Assembly (NCBI GenBank): GCA_025738555.1
Contig: JAOVFP010000005.1
Location: 62,001-126,000, forward strand
Length of the DNA: 64,000 nucleotides
Direction of reading: 5' to 3'
Source: Cyathus striatus
Taxonomy: Eukaryota > Basidiomycota > Agaricomycetes > Agaricales > Nidulariaceae
Position numbers and translations under genes: made by a program. Below, in pieces: positions 20,787 through 33,179 of the stretch. Positions within the stretch are counted from its first letter, which is position 1, and every line of letters begins with the position of its first letter. The notes under the pieces were generated by a model, which ran no database searches, was not told where the DNA came from, and was given only the letters and a program-made list of their open reading frames with translations.

Positions 20787-23700
20787 TTAGTCACCATAAT
20801 GAGAAATGACTCGGGATAATGAAATAATAGTGAATGTGCTCTCCCCCCAAGGCACACGAGTGAAATGGCATTCAATGCAATTCAGATCCATAAATTCTAA
20901 GTTTGCGAGCTCATTGCTCCATAACTTCGCGCGTAGATATGGAAATGCCATGAATGGGTCTCCACCAGTTATGTTACGGTATGGCATATAGCGACAAATT
21001 CCAATAGCTGCCTGTAATGAGCCTTGAACCCTCAGTTTTAAAATATACTCCAGCTGAGCAGGCAGTAAGGTACCATTAGACTCAGGGCAAACAAGGATAC
21101 AACTATTTCCTAAATGATGCAAGGACACAGAATAAGTAATGCCCTGGACTGTCAAAAAAGAAAGGAAGTTGCATTTGGGCGAAATACCAGGACCAAATGC
21201 TGCCAGTAATGCTACGCTCAAGTGAGTTGGCACAGTCTGTGATACTCCTTGATCATCTGAAGTGGTGTTGTTGAGATCATCACTACTATCTGGCTTTTTC
21301 CAACTTAATATATCTGTAGTTAGTGTAAACCGAACTTGGGGGCTGATCAGGTTCTCGAAGATATCTCGACAGTTTTGTATGGCTTTCGGACATTCAGACT
21401 TCAATATCAACTTTCGTAAATTGGCTGATTTCACGACGGTTTTAGAAATTGTCGCCTCTAGCTCTCCTGTCAACCATGTTAGCTAAGAGTTTGAAAGATT
21501 GCAAAATATTTTTTTAATACCTTGTTGGAAGTTATTGGGAATTCTCTGCAGTATTCCAATAACCCTTTCAAAAGGGAATGTCCACCATGAGTGGACAGGA
21601 CCATAGAGTTTCAGGTATTCGTGAAGGTGTAAAGACATGTGATGATTCGGATGAAAGACGTAATCAGGGAATAACCCTTGAACTCCTGTAAGATAGGATT
21701 GCATATATTGCAAATAAAGGTCTGCAGAGGTGGGGGATGTAACACGAGAAGTGGAAAGAGCTATAGCAGATATCAAAGAAGCAGTAATCTCAAGGATTTT
21801 GCATTTCTTACTGGAACTAGAATGTTTATCAGCAGTACCGTGTAGCATTCGAGCCAGCGAAATTGGTAGGAATGTAGTCCCAAGAACACGCCATTGGTCT
21901 GCCTTCGGTTTTCTGTGACTTGGAGATCCTAGATTCACAGGTACAGATGGTAGCCATGATGGGCACACCAAGGCTCGAATGTCTGAGCATATTTCATTGA
22001 TATTGTCCTGGGTAAGAATATGTCCAGGTTTCTCATTGATTTCCTCCAGCTTCTCATCTTGTTTCTGACGCTGTAGGACTGTCAGGTTCAGAGATCAAGT
22101 TTTCAGGAACCCACGTACCCAAGCTAATAATCTTCTAACCCAGTCTCGTTTCCGCATCCTCGCTTCACCTGGCAATTGAGGACAGTAGAGTTCCTTGCAT
22201 GCTATCTCAAGTATAGAAGTGTGAAGTCCCTCAAACCTCTTTTGCCATATGATCCGGCCTTCATTAGTACCTAAGTCTTGATTGATAGGCTGTCCTAACC
22301 ATCTAATCATTTTTTTTGCGCTCTTTTGTTCAGATGAAGAGAAACTAGCGAAGGTGTTAAGTGATAGTGGAACAGGAAATACAGGTGTTTCCTCTAGATT
22401 CTCTTTCTTCAACGTAATACCCAATATACCTTGAAAGTGCTCCTGAATCAGACCAAGAAAAAGATTGTGCATGGCATCAACAACAATAAAATGTGCAGGA
22501 TCAAAATAAGGAAGCCGCAGCAATTCGGACCATCACACTCCAGTTCAATCTACGATGCTTTGTCTTTTCTTGTGAGTTTCAGTGTTCTGGTACTCCATCG
22601 CAGCTTCGCGACATTCCGTTGCAGTTCACCACTTCCATGTATAATACTCAGTATTTCCATAGCCATGCGTTGTCCTTGTGCATTGACATATGGCACAAAA
22701 TCTATTATGGGAACTAGCAACAAATCCACCAGTTTTGCGAGCAGCTGGGAGGTCGCATACAACACATACAAGAGCACACCTTGCAGTTCTTCCATGTGGG
22801 CACTTTCTTGTTCGAGAAAAACGAACACTGGGCTCCCAGAATTCCAAGAAATCATCGACAACAGGTGTTAAGTAGTGGTTTAATACAGTCAATGGTGGCT
22901 CATTTGGTCCAGGAATTACACCGGCCAAGAATATATTTTCTGGTTTATAACGTATATCCAGTGGCAGATTCAAGCAAACCAGAGAGATAAGGCCAATCGA
23001 CCTTTTCTTCCCTGCTTGCTTGTTAGTAAGGGGATTAAAGAAGTCAACGCAGAGCGAAAATGCCAGCCGAGCTTCATCGTTACCATCCTTGAATAATTTC
23101 CCATCCAGACCGACGAATTGCTGGAGGATTTCCCCGTCAAATATGTCACATAACTCCCCATTGGCCATCTGGTTCAACCATGTATTATCCATCATTTCTT
23201 CAATCCCCAGCCGAGACAAGAATCCACCAATCCAATCCTTGAAATTGTATGAAACAAATGATTTGATTGGCATGAGAATCTCCCTCCCATTGACAGTTTG
23301 TGGCTTTAGCAGTTCTTGCTTACACTGCGGACCATTGCTGAACTGGCGATGGGTACAGACTTCAGAATAAATTGGAGCCGAAGAATTGTCTTTGAACATT
23401 GGCTTGTAAGTACGGTGACAGTTCGGATTTGGACAAATGGCATAAACAGTGCTTTTTCCTTTGAGGTTTAGCGCTGCTTCTGGTTTGCGGATGTCTACCG
23501 GAAAGTCATACAGAAGTTTCTCATCGTGAGCTGAAAGCGAAGGATGTTCACACATTAAAGATAACTGTACAATATACTGTATCATCGCAAACATGAAAGT
23601 GCCTCCTCTATGCCCTACGTTCAGTATAATGTGGCATGCTGTGACCATGAAAATAGCGAGTTGGTGTATTGGATCCATATTAGCAAGCACTGGCTGAAAA

Positions 23701-24374
23701 TGATGATCTATTACAGCAACATAAACACATCCTCGTCTACAGTAAAAAAGCGACATACCATTGTTGTATTCTGCGGTTACTTTGGGGCGTGGCTTCACAG
23801 GCTCAACTATCCAACGGACTTTCGCTTCTCGTAACACAGAGGTGGATCTATCAATCCGTTTCAGAAGAGAAAGTTTTGCTTCCTCTGCTAACAACTCTTT
23901 GAAGTTTTCAATGTCGGACTTCAGCGCTTTACATCGTTCTTGAAGATACTCTAGTGGGAATGGAATGCTACCGTCATTAGGTTTCTGTGAAATTCAGGCC
24001 AGTCCAGCAGTTATTTCATCAGACAATAAGTGAGCTGATATATTGAATTCTGATATTTGTCTAGAACTAGCATAGGATTCAGGGAGCGATGCACAACTGG
24101 TGTGAACTTTGGTTTCGGAGTCAATGGAGTTGGTGGTTCCCAAAACATCGGGGAAGGGCCGTAGTTTGGATCTCGACCATAGACATGTGCTGTCGCATTG
24201 AGGCGAATCGTTATCAAGAATAGTAGTAACAGCGAGATGTGAGACCAACTCCTCCATCTGATCTTCTGTGGAGGGATCGGTTGCAAGAGCTGCAAGCTCT
24301 TTTCTCCGATGGGAGCGCATTACTGTCACATCCTGCCTGCGTCCACCACAGTTGATACAGTAACATTTCACCAT
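20787..24374 (-). pseudogene. CACTA transposase (Tnp2 family), three in-frame TGA codons
   Basis: The transposase of the giant element, on the minus strand with at least four exons. The start at 24374 was chosen because it gives MVKCYCINCGG, the short N-terminal Cys motif usual in this family. The largest exon (about 23990-22530) contains PLDIRYKPENIFLAGVIPGP and CALVCVVCDLPAARKTGGF. The next part has PYFDPAHFIVVDAMHNLFLG, a Tnp2 hallmark with the catalytic-type Asp. Further on are HLHEYLKLYGPVHSWWTFPFE and the TGELEATI segment. Introns include about 21484-21527 and a GTACGT-started one near 22080-22130. Three in-frame TGA codons (plus-strand 22626-22628, 22545-22547, 22533-22535) sit in one 96-base stretch where Arg is expected, so the gene is dead without correction. 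Confidence 0.85.
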
Positions 24375-24392
24375 CCTAAGGGACAGAATATG

Positions 24393-24960
24393 TCTCGGGG
24401 TCACCTGGACACTCTGCTAAGTATTTGGAAAGGCAGGGAAAGAGAAGCGTCTCGGGGTCACCGGGACACTTGGCTGAGTGAATGGGGATTGATAGCACGT
24501 AGTAGTGGGTGTTTAGGGCCGAATTTGAGGAAGTCAAACGCGAAAATGTCTTGCTTAATGTACAGACAGAAACAATAACACACCAATATGGTATGTACAT
24601 ACACAACGACCACTTGTAATAGTACAAGGCCAGGTGAGTACAGCATTCCAGGGCAACCGAATAAGCAGCACCATAGCAACAGGAGCACCTGGTGAGGAAG
24701 TACAACGGCAGGTAACATCGGGAAGGCAGCGGGAATAAGGGTAACCGAAAAGAGACTCGGATAAAGTACTTGATATTGATAATGAGAGAAGAAGACTAAT
24801 AGTGAAGTACTTGGGGTCACCAAAGTACTTGCTATCGACAACGAGAGGAGAAGACTGATAGTGAAGCACTCGGGGTCACCAAAGTACTTGCTATCGACAA
24901 TGAGAAGACTAATACTGAAGCACTTTGGGGTCACCAAAGTACTTTCTGAGCCATGCGTGT
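24393..24960. repeat. GGGGTCACC minisatellite, forward orientation
   Basis: Repeated units CTCGGGGTCACCAAAGTACTTGCTATCGACAA (shortest clear period about 55-60 bp near 24800-24950). The reverse-oriented word GGTGACCCC recurs at 25170-25280 and 25975-26060. The two orientations face each other across about 1 kb, as if they were the subterminal repeats of a nested element. Confidence 0.7.
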
Positions 24961-25297
24961 GAGGCCTGTAAGGTGACGCGGCGATGTATGTTTACCAAAG
25001 CCTTGTGTTTGTTTACTGCAGTGTTTGTTTACCGCAGTGTTTGTTTACCACAGTGTTTGTTTACTGCAGCGTTTGTTTATCGCAGCATTTGTTTACCAAA
25101 GCCTTTAATTAGTAAGCAGAGGTTCATCGTTGTGGTCAGCGTAAGTATCTTGACTTTGACTTGTACTCTGGTGACCCCAGAGTGCTTTCATAGAGTGCTT
25201 TCATAGATATCATACACCGGTGACCCCAGTGTGCTGCAATCTGAGTATCGTGGAACTTTGACTTGTACTCTGGTGGCCTCAGAGTGCTTTCATTGGG

Positions 25298-25600
25298 GTG
25301 ATCGAAGATGAAGATGAAGAGGCTGATAACTACAAAAGCATCATCGATAGCATTTGGGAAGAGAAGAATATGCAACAGGGAGACAAGAAGGAGAAGAGCA
25401 TGACTCATGTCCCCGTAGATGCGTCTGAGGATGAAATCGCTGCAGATGATGGTGATGAAGAATGGGAGGACACGGGGGTATCCAGTTCGAGCGAAGATTC
25501 TGAGATGTATGACACTGATGAAGAAGATGAATCGGAGACCGAACTCTCGTCTGGCGTGTGTACCAGCATGATAAACACTGGCTGTGAGATGATTGGGTAG
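25298..25600 (+). CDS. Acidic open frame, uncertain
   Basis: I do not recognise this. A 100-residue frame very rich in Asp, Glu and Ser (EDEDEEAD, DGDEEWEDTG, SSSEDSEMYDTDEEDESE) lies between the two oppositely oriented GGTGACCCC clusters. It could be one exon of a longer gene or a chance frame. The acidic composition is unlike the surrounding repeats and is the only reason to list it. Confidence 0.25.
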   Translation: MIEDEDEEADNYKSIIDSIWEEKNMQQGDKKEKSMTHVPVDASEDEIAADDGDEEWEDTGVSSSSEDSEMYDTDEEDESETELSSGVCTSMINTGCEMIG

Positions 25601-26147
25601 TCGGCGCATTTTTGATATCTGTGCATACCAAAGCAGAGCCGATTCAGCATGTGAATGCTGCGTAGGGACAGAATGGGAGGTGAAGGGAAGTCGACTGCTT
25701 CCCGAGATATGAGGATGAGGAAGAGTGAGAATGACTATTGTAGTATATGGTCGCGCCTGTTGTCCTTCATCAGAGAAAACATCAGCATCTACTCTACAAA
25801 ACCCTTCTCGAGGAATGTACTAACCTGCACGTTGCGTGAAGGCCATAAACCCCACATCTCCATAATATCCCCCATATTATCGACACCCTCAACGAGCATC
25901 CTCTACTGCTCCTCTGCAGACCCCCTTCCTTCCCAATCGGCAGGGGGGAGGAAACATGGAACTGGCTTGTACTCTGGTGACCCCAGTGTACTTTCATAGA
26001 TATCATACACTGGTGACCCCAGTGTACTGCATTCTGAGTATCCCAGAACATATTGGTACCCCCAGTATACCCTATCACAGGCTTCAAAACAATTCAATTC
26101 ATAGCTAGCATATTACAGAACTTACAAGCGCTTATGTACTACCTCTA

Positions 26148-28685
26148 CTAGTTCAATGGCACTATTTCTGGTAGATCTACGTCATCCTGTGCATCCAAGT
26201 ACCTCCTATCTCGGTTTGAGAGACTCTCGTACCATGTGTCATCATAGAAATTCCTTGGAAGTCCTGGTATGGCAGTACGTGTACTCCTTGTCGCTCCGAC
26301 GCGTCGTTTTCGTACTCTGGGAAGGTTACCAGGACGAATCTCCCCATATGCTGTCGTAAAGTTATGGTCCTTGTCGATTACACTAAGATAGTTTATGAGG
26401 GTACTGGACCTCCAGGAGCGCTTTTTGACCCAAAATCCATTCGATCGATCCCCGTCCATCTCGTCTGAACTCATGCCTCCGGAACTGAGCTCCAGCACCA
26501 TGTTATATAGAAAGTCCCAGAAGGGATCCATAGTGTCGTTATCACCCTTTCGGTTTCCGTCAGCAATTTGAATCCTCAAACTATACAGCTTTCGAGGGGT
26601 AAGTACACTATGATACCTATGAAATCTGATGACTTACATTGTTTCTTCTCGTACAGGGTCTCTGCATCTCCTTACGCCGATCTCGCTGCCAGGTAACACA
26701 TTGAATGCAGCTGTCCTCCTCTTCTCCTGGATGAGGCTTTGCACTGTTGGTCGCCTTCCTAAGGCATATCAAACGCTGGAAGAAAAGCTCGTGAACCCGG
26801 TCTTCGTCATCCTGTGTTTGACAGAAATCAGGGTGCCTTTTTCGGAATTCTTTGATGAACGTTTCTGCAAGCACTTGGTTCTACTTGCAACCAATGTTTC
26901 CGAAGAACGGACACATTTGTCTGCCAGTTGGCCCCTCCCCTGTACCTTTGTTATATCGCAATACACTATCGTCATCAACTTGCTGGATTTTTTTGCAGTC
27001 AGTGTCTCTCTTGATACCTAGCATTAGATTCATCAAAGGTCGCACAACTGACTATAGAGAATGCAAATAGTTAGCATATGTGAAGGTGGAGGAAAGTGGA
27101 GAGCACACCAGCAGTTCTGTCCTGTCTGGATCGTATGTCCTTTTTGGAGGTAGTTTGAATTTAGGCGAGAGCTCGTCAAGCAATACCTGCAAAGTTGGAC
27201 CACTGCTGATATCACGACCAGTATCCTCAGTTCTAAGGGAAGCATGTGGGGCTGGTGATGGCCTTTCGGAAGGCACTCTTTCTCTGCGTGTGCCCCACTG
27301 CAGACCTGCACCTCCCTTTGTACATTTGAACCGCATTGGTGGGGGAACTGTGGGATCGTTGGCAGTGTTCTCATCTTCATTCAACCCCATCATCCCTTTC
27401 CCTTTCCCTTTCCCTTTTCCGTAAGTGCGACCATGAGTACGTACTTTGCCACCCTCATCCTCGTCATCTGCCATCTCTACATCATCTCCATTGATCCGTT
27501 CCTGCTGTACCCCGGTGTGTTGGAGGGGATCGATTTGCGATGTTGAAGCTATAGAGTGTTGCTCTAATTCCAAGCGCCTAGCTTCGGCAGCTACCTGCTG
27601 TTTTTCTGCCATCTCGTTTTCTATCATGGCATGGAGTTGTTGAAGACTCCTCTCTAGGCCTTCAATGCGTGTGTCCTGGCCCTTTCGCTCGGCCGTAGCT
27701 GTTTCCAGCTAATGCACTTTAGCTGTAGCTCAAATGAGAATAAATGCTGAAAACTTACTTGGAGCCTCAACTCCTGCACAGTAGAACTGTGCTGCTCAAG
27801 AATTACTTTCTTCTCAGCTTCGGCAGCTGCAAGCTGAATTAGTGCATATTGTCAATCCTGTTTGCATTTATCTGTCTTTAATATCGCACCTTATCTTTCA
27901 ATGTAGAGATCATCGCTTCTTGCTTCAATTTCGCATCTTCTCACTCACGTCCAATAACCTGCAGCTGTTGAGGGCAATATTATCATCTGTAAATATAAAA
28001 TTAATAATATTGCTACTAACATTCTGTTCAAGATGCTGAATTTTGGCCTCTTTCTCTGCAATCGCAGTAGTAGTGACAAGTGATGATTGCTCTACCAGTT
28101 GTACTTTCCTAGTCTGGAAGATTCCGTCAGTTAGGGACTACATGAAAGTATGCTACGTACACCACAGCGACGCTGAGAAGATGCGGCTAGCTCCCCCGAA
28201 GATGAGGGGACCACCAAGGCCCGAGACGAGGAAGTACCTGAGGTTTCGGTATCACATGTACACTTCAAAATACCTTGCCCCATAATGGGCTGGAGTGCAG
28301 ATGTTACCACAAGCTGATACGGTGCAGGACTAGCACTAGCATGCGATGGCGGCAATGTAAGCTGGTACGGAGCAGGACTAGAACTAGTATGCAATGGCAG
28401 GCTTGCTGAATTTACTGCTGTGGAATTGGTGGGGCTGGTGGTTTCTCCCGAGTGTTGTAATGAAGATGAACCTGAGGGTTCAGAACTAGAACTGGCATGA
28501 GCTTGGGGTTGGATATTCATATAGTTTGTTGATCTTATGGCTACTATTGGAGGAGGAATTGTGGAATCGGTCAAGTATGCTCCTGGGACTAGTCCAGCCA
28601 AGGGATTGAGATCCAAACCCATGGGATCATCCATATCAATAATACGAAGCTCATTCATGACTGTGTCTACCTCCCGAATCTGCAT
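26148..28685 (-). CDS. Cargo gene 1: conserved hypothetical with coiled coil and GLPRNFYDDTWYESL motif
   Basis: A multi-exon minus-strand gene; function unknown. In order from the N-terminus: a start rich in Ser, Pro and Thr (28685-28131); a coiled-coil stretch built from several short exons (about 28130-27560, containing EKQQVAAEARRLELEQHS); an acidic patch with GKGKGKGKG (27480-27390); a helical segment (26874-26617, EFRKRHPDF, RVHELFFQRLICLRKA); and a C-terminal exon (26579-26148) with GGMSSDEMDGD, FWVKKRSWRS and GLPRNFYDDTWYESLSNRD. From memory this C-terminal block resembles a widespread basidiomycete protein type of unknown role. The exon joins are my estimate. It lies next to the transposase inside the CACTA element, so it is likely cargo. 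Confidence 0.55.
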
Positions 28686-28989
28686 TACAGTGCTTCTCAG
28701 CTACACCATGGAGAGAATCCTCAGTACTACGCACATTATGATGATCTTGGTTGACAGGATGTTCAGACATAGTAGGATAGAAAATAATACAGTATATGTG
28801 TTAGTGCGCGTTATAGCTTGGGAATATGACAGACTGGGATTTTGTTGACTTGAAGTGAGTTTTTCCAGCTTTTATGACGAAAATACCAAGCAACGCTGAT
28901 TTTGTTATACAATTATACAATTATTTCTTTTGTCTAGTGTTTCTGTTTCTATTCGAACAGCTCTAATCTACAAAAGGGCTTGCGTCATA

Positions 28990-29820
28990 CCTGCCTAACA
29001 GGCATAATGAATGTCGATGCTCCATACCTAATGCCAAATGAGCATATGGGTGTCAAGGGAGCGTCATTGTCAGCATATTTGATTAGGATGTACTATAGTA
29101 CCAATAATGATTTCTATGGAGTTCGATGTAGTTCATTTCCGGTAGGTGGCACTGACCGATGTCAGTGCTTTTGTTCCTTCTGGTAATGTATCTATTTGAG
29201 GATATTCATTTCCAGTAACCAGTAACTGGTGGTGCTAGTCTTTGTTTCTGGGTATGTTATTGTGTATTAGTATACTTAAAGCAATATACAGAGTACTAAA
29301 TCTCTATTTTCGGATAGCAATGCCTAGTGTTCATATCAGCTCTATCTCATATCCTTTGAACCAGGTTCGTCAAATCATTTATATGGTCATAGCATCTTCT
29401 GATTATAGATAGGATACTTACATTTGCCTTTGAGGCCGTATTTACTCTGCTTCAGAGAAGGCTCGATGCCCTCGGTACAGGTACATCAGCCTCTTAACCA
29501 ACAAGGACCCGAATATGCTTCCAGAACATGAGCACCCTACAATGTTCCCATTATTAAATGGAGTAATGGGAGGGATGGGTACACAGTCACATGTTCATGA
29601 CTGTATTGCATCTGTTCTTGATGGCCGGAAAGTGCACCGCTTCCACATCTTCTGCAAAAATCACAAAAATCTTCCGATAAATACAGTAGCAACAGGCCGA
29701 CATGCGATTCCATGGAAAGGTGATATTGTTGTTCTGCGTGTTGGGACAAAGAACCCTTTGGAATTGGTTAATATGCGCAGTCATGATGCCAAGATAGCTG
29801 ACTTCTTGGTACGGCAGTAA
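28990..29820 (+). CDS. Cargo gene 2: hypothetical, last exon with VNMRSHDAKIADF
   Basis: The last exon is convincing: 29515-29820 reads EHPTMFPLLNGVMGGMG, HRFHIFCKNHKNLPIN, IPWKGDIVVLRVG and LVNMRSHDAKIADFLVRQ, then a stop. It probably extends upstream in frame through RYRYISLLTNKDPN. A further upstream exon may be 29007-29140 (MNVDAPYLMPNEHMG, ending at a GTAGGT donor). The intermediate exons are not resolved. The GDIVVLRVG...VNMR block looks like a small beta-rich domain I associate with basidiomycete hypothetical proteins, but I can assign no function. Confidence 0.45.
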
Positions 29821-30059
29821 GTCTGATATTTTTATGGGTATGCCTGGCTTGACAACCCAGATAGATTTGTCAGAAGAGTCCGGCAATGCAGGTCATTCAA
29901 GTTCCCTCATGATATGACATTTCGTTATCATTAAACCACGTAAGAAGTTAGTATAAAATCAGATGTAGCAAACAAGAATATCACTTAGTACTAGTACTTA
30001 TGGACAATATAATATTTGAGGGAGCTACCAGTGCATGGGCAACAAGATTGAGAAGCCTC

Positions 30060-30280
30060 CAGTATGTTTTCAATATTTAATACTAAACAATAGCTTGAGT
30101 ACATGTGCCTGCCTATGGAAATGATTTACGTCTTTAATACTAAACAATAGCTTGAGTACATGTGCCTACAGAGATGATTTACGTCTTTAATACTAAACAA
30201 TAGCTTGAGTACATGTGCCTACAGAGATGAAAAGTATCTTTGTCTTTAATACTAAACAATAGCCTGGGTACCGCTCAACT
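30060..30280. repeat. Tandem repeat, four units of about 55 bp
   Basis: The string TTTAATACTAAACAATAG followed by CTTGAGTACATGTGCCT recurs four times (near 30078, 30133, 30185 and 30244). The last unit is diverged (CCTGGGTACC). It is noncoding, between cargo genes 2 and 3. Confidence 0.75.
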
Positions 30281-30489
30281 ATCCACTAAATGAAAAACCC
30301 CACCTAGATTTCTCTAGTGGTATACTGCTGTCCTGAATCTCAGGGCCATACTGTACATTAACAGTGCCCTTCTCGGGTTGGGTTGGGTCCTCAAGAGCTG
30401 CGTGGACCTTACTAACAACATTGCGTGCTACCTGTCAGGTGAAGTTGATGGCACCACCTATCAGAAAAGTGTCTAAGACTCAACTTACC

Positions 30490-31970
30490 TCTCGTACATA
30501 ACCCCTCCAAACATCTGCAGTGAGCCAGAAAAGAAAAATAATTGCCAGAAAGTTTAAAAGGTTCATGAAGCCCGGTCTTGTACCCATATAACTTGGTTTA
30601 TTCACTTTAGAGTCCTTGGTCTTGATATATGATGAATCAAGACAATGACCAGTTATATTGCATTGACTCACCTGTTTTTTCCACACATGAACAGTGGGCT
30701 TCTTATCCGATGAACTGCTAGCAATGAGCTTGCCACTGGGACAAGAAATTGCCTAGATCAAACTTAGCAACTGTATCGTCCATATGAAATGTGACTTACA
30801 TCAATCGCTTGAACACATGATTTCCTCCCTCCAGGACGTAGTATCTGTATCTTCTTTGAAGACAAGGTACAGTACATATGAAGTCGCCCATTGTCACTTC
30901 CGCATAAAGCCAAAGCTCCATCTTCGGCTAAGGCACTGCCTTTAATGTATAGGTGCTTCTGCTTGGTCGGCACTTCAAAGGTGCACGTGGGTGATGTCTT
31001 CGAGATGTCATACAGATCAAAACCACCATTCATATGATCAATCAATAAGGTTTTTGTGCTTTCACAAATGGAAGCACTTCCTCTGAAATCATTTGGTCAG
31101 CATTCAATAGTATATCACTGTAATAGTTCTTACATAGGAGATTTGAGTATTTTATGCCAGTCTTCTCTTCCAGAGTCTGAAAACCGGCAGCAACTGCAAC
31201 TACAGTTAGAAGTGCAGGGCTGTAACATATGGATATGGATACTCACATCTCACCAGTCTCCAGTAGAAACACCAACAATGTTTTATAGTCGTCATGGAAA
31301 TAGACCACCCAAGGAATGATGGGTCCAGCTGCTTCACTGTTGCCATCTTTTATCCACAGTGTCATCAATGAACCTGAATATTATATTTGGTTAAAAGCTA
31401 CAATGGTTGCTTGACCTTACTTACCATTCTTTAGAATGGTACATAGCTTGATTCGTCCTGCATGGCTTGTAACAGCCAGTCGCTGATGAACCAGATCAAT
31501 CGCAATAGACTCCACAGGTTCATTCAGGGAAAATATCCGAGTATTCGACAGTTCGTGATAAGCCATCTGCGCCATGATGGTGAGTTGTATAATAAAGTGC
31601 ACATTTCAAGATTATACTTACCATTGTATCAGACCGCCTATAAACTAAAACTAAACCCCGTCCTGTTCCAAATGCGAATGTGGTATCACCAGTAGTGCTG
31701 CCTGGGAACCACTTAATGGCAGTGATTTGACCCCATCAACCACAGTGATCTTCGATGGCCTGTTGGCATGTTTTCTTCTCTAGATCCCAGATATGGACAG
31801 TTTCGTCATCACCTAAGATCTAGCTAAAGCATTGAAGATATGATATGAATTCAAAATGTACGTACCTCCACTAGCAAGTAGCATACCACTTGGACTGAAT
31901 GATACACAGTTGACCGGACCTTTGGATCCACGCAGGCAGGCTATAGCTGAATATTTCTAGGGGATTTATT
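30490..31970 (-). pseudogene. Cargo gene 3: WD40-repeat protein, one in-frame TGA
   Basis: A minus-strand multi-exon gene. The N-terminal exon (31866 to about 31960) reads LRGSKGPVNCVSFSPSGMLLASGG. A GTACGT-started intron leads to an exon at 31812-31622 with DDETVHIWDLEKKTCQQAI and AIKWFPGSTTGDTTFAFGTG. Later exons have IESIAIDLVHQRLAVTSHAGRI-type blades (31577-31420) and DLYDISKTSPTCTFEVP with GSDNGRLHMY (31045-30764). The spacing of GH-less WD-like blades fits a beta-propeller. WD40 proteins usually act as protein-binding scaffolds; the partner is unknown. A TGA at plus-strand 31736-31738 interrupts DHCG-WGQITAIKW where Arg is plausible. The start codon and last exon are not certain. Confidence 0.65.
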
Positions 31971-32543
31971 ACATCAGTCTCGAATCGATAGGATGAAATT
32001 AGGGTTCGTATGTCTGTTGACTTTTGAAGAAAGCTCGGAAGATACATGTTGTGAGGAAAACTTGAAGCAGTCTACGGAAGCCAGTCAGTGTCATTTATGT
32101 GATATTGCCTATTGTATACAGGGATGTCACGCAATGCACTCGTACTCTCGATAACAATTATAAACCTCGTTCTGTTGACAGCGAAGCGAACAATTAAAGA
32201 ACAATACTATTGACAGAATGACGAAACAGTAGGCGCTATGAATGACCTTCTCTAGCAACCAGCTAAGTAACGAAAATAAAACAAAGAGAAATAGATGTCT
32301 GCCATATTGTACCATGGGCCTTGTACCATACAAGTCATTGCTTGTTCTATGAACAAGATATAAGACGCGTGAAACAACTCCAGCACCTCCCCAACACGAT
32401 AATGTCTCTTCCATTAATTAAGATCCACATTCCTCTTATAACCCAGCAGATTCGGTTCGAGCGTCTCGGCCAGACCTCACAGCCAATGATCACGAATAGT
32501 ACGAATTTCGGCACTGGGGTCAGTCAAAGAAAGAAATTGATCA

Positions 32544-33163
32544 TCCCATCATGATGATGATGATGCTTCTATGTCTTCCCTCACTGACATTGAGTCCGAG
32601 AGTGATGAAACGATTCCAAGTGAGAGGCGGCAACAAATTAAGAAACTGCCTGGGAAAAGCAATCAGCCAAACTCAGGTGGATATAACTTGAAGGATGCAC
32701 TGGGATGGGATTGAGGATGCTTCGAGAAAATCCAAGTGAGTAGTTTGAAGCATGATCAAAAGCATTACTCAGTACCTTTAGATGGCTGTGTATAAACTGG
32801 CTAATGCAAAGCTTGATACAGCGAAGTGCTATTCGAACCAAGATAATAAGCAACTAAAAGAAGTTTATCGATTAGTGGGTGTTCAAATCATTTGGGTATG
32901 GCTCTACCTAAATTGTGCAGGCTGAGAGGAAGTGTACAGATCTTCAACGTTATGAAGATCACTGGCCAATCCATGAGATGCTAAAGTCTTATCTGAAGAA
33001 TAAATCGGAGGCAGCGCGCAGCGGCCAAGTGAATTCCTTAATGAAGCAATTAGTGAGTAATAATACTAATTTCTGTATATGATGCACGTACTCATCTGAA
33101 TTGCCAGGTAAAATCTAACATAAAGACACCAGTACAAAAGCCTGCATCATCTAGTAGATGATC
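32544..33163 (+). pseudogene. Cargo gene 4: hypothetical with TDIESESDET and YEDHWPIHEMLKSYLKNK
   Basis: Three or four exons on the plus strand. They contain an acidic start (DDDDASMSSLTDIESESDE), then LKDALGWD-GCFEKIQ, a GTGAGT intron, MAVYKLANAKLDTAKCYSNQ and VYRLV. A second intron (GTGTTC...TGCAG, about 32878-32920) leads to AERKCTDLQRYEDHWPIHEM and LKSYLKNKSEAARSG. A third intron precedes a short end with a TGA at about 33161. A TGA at 32712-32714 breaks the first block where Arg fits. The YEDHWPIHEMLKSYLKN block recalls a basidiomycete hypothetical family with a predicted helical C-terminus. Function unknown. The first ATG is not certain. Confidence 0.5.
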
Positions 33164-33179
33164 AGACTAACCATCATTG

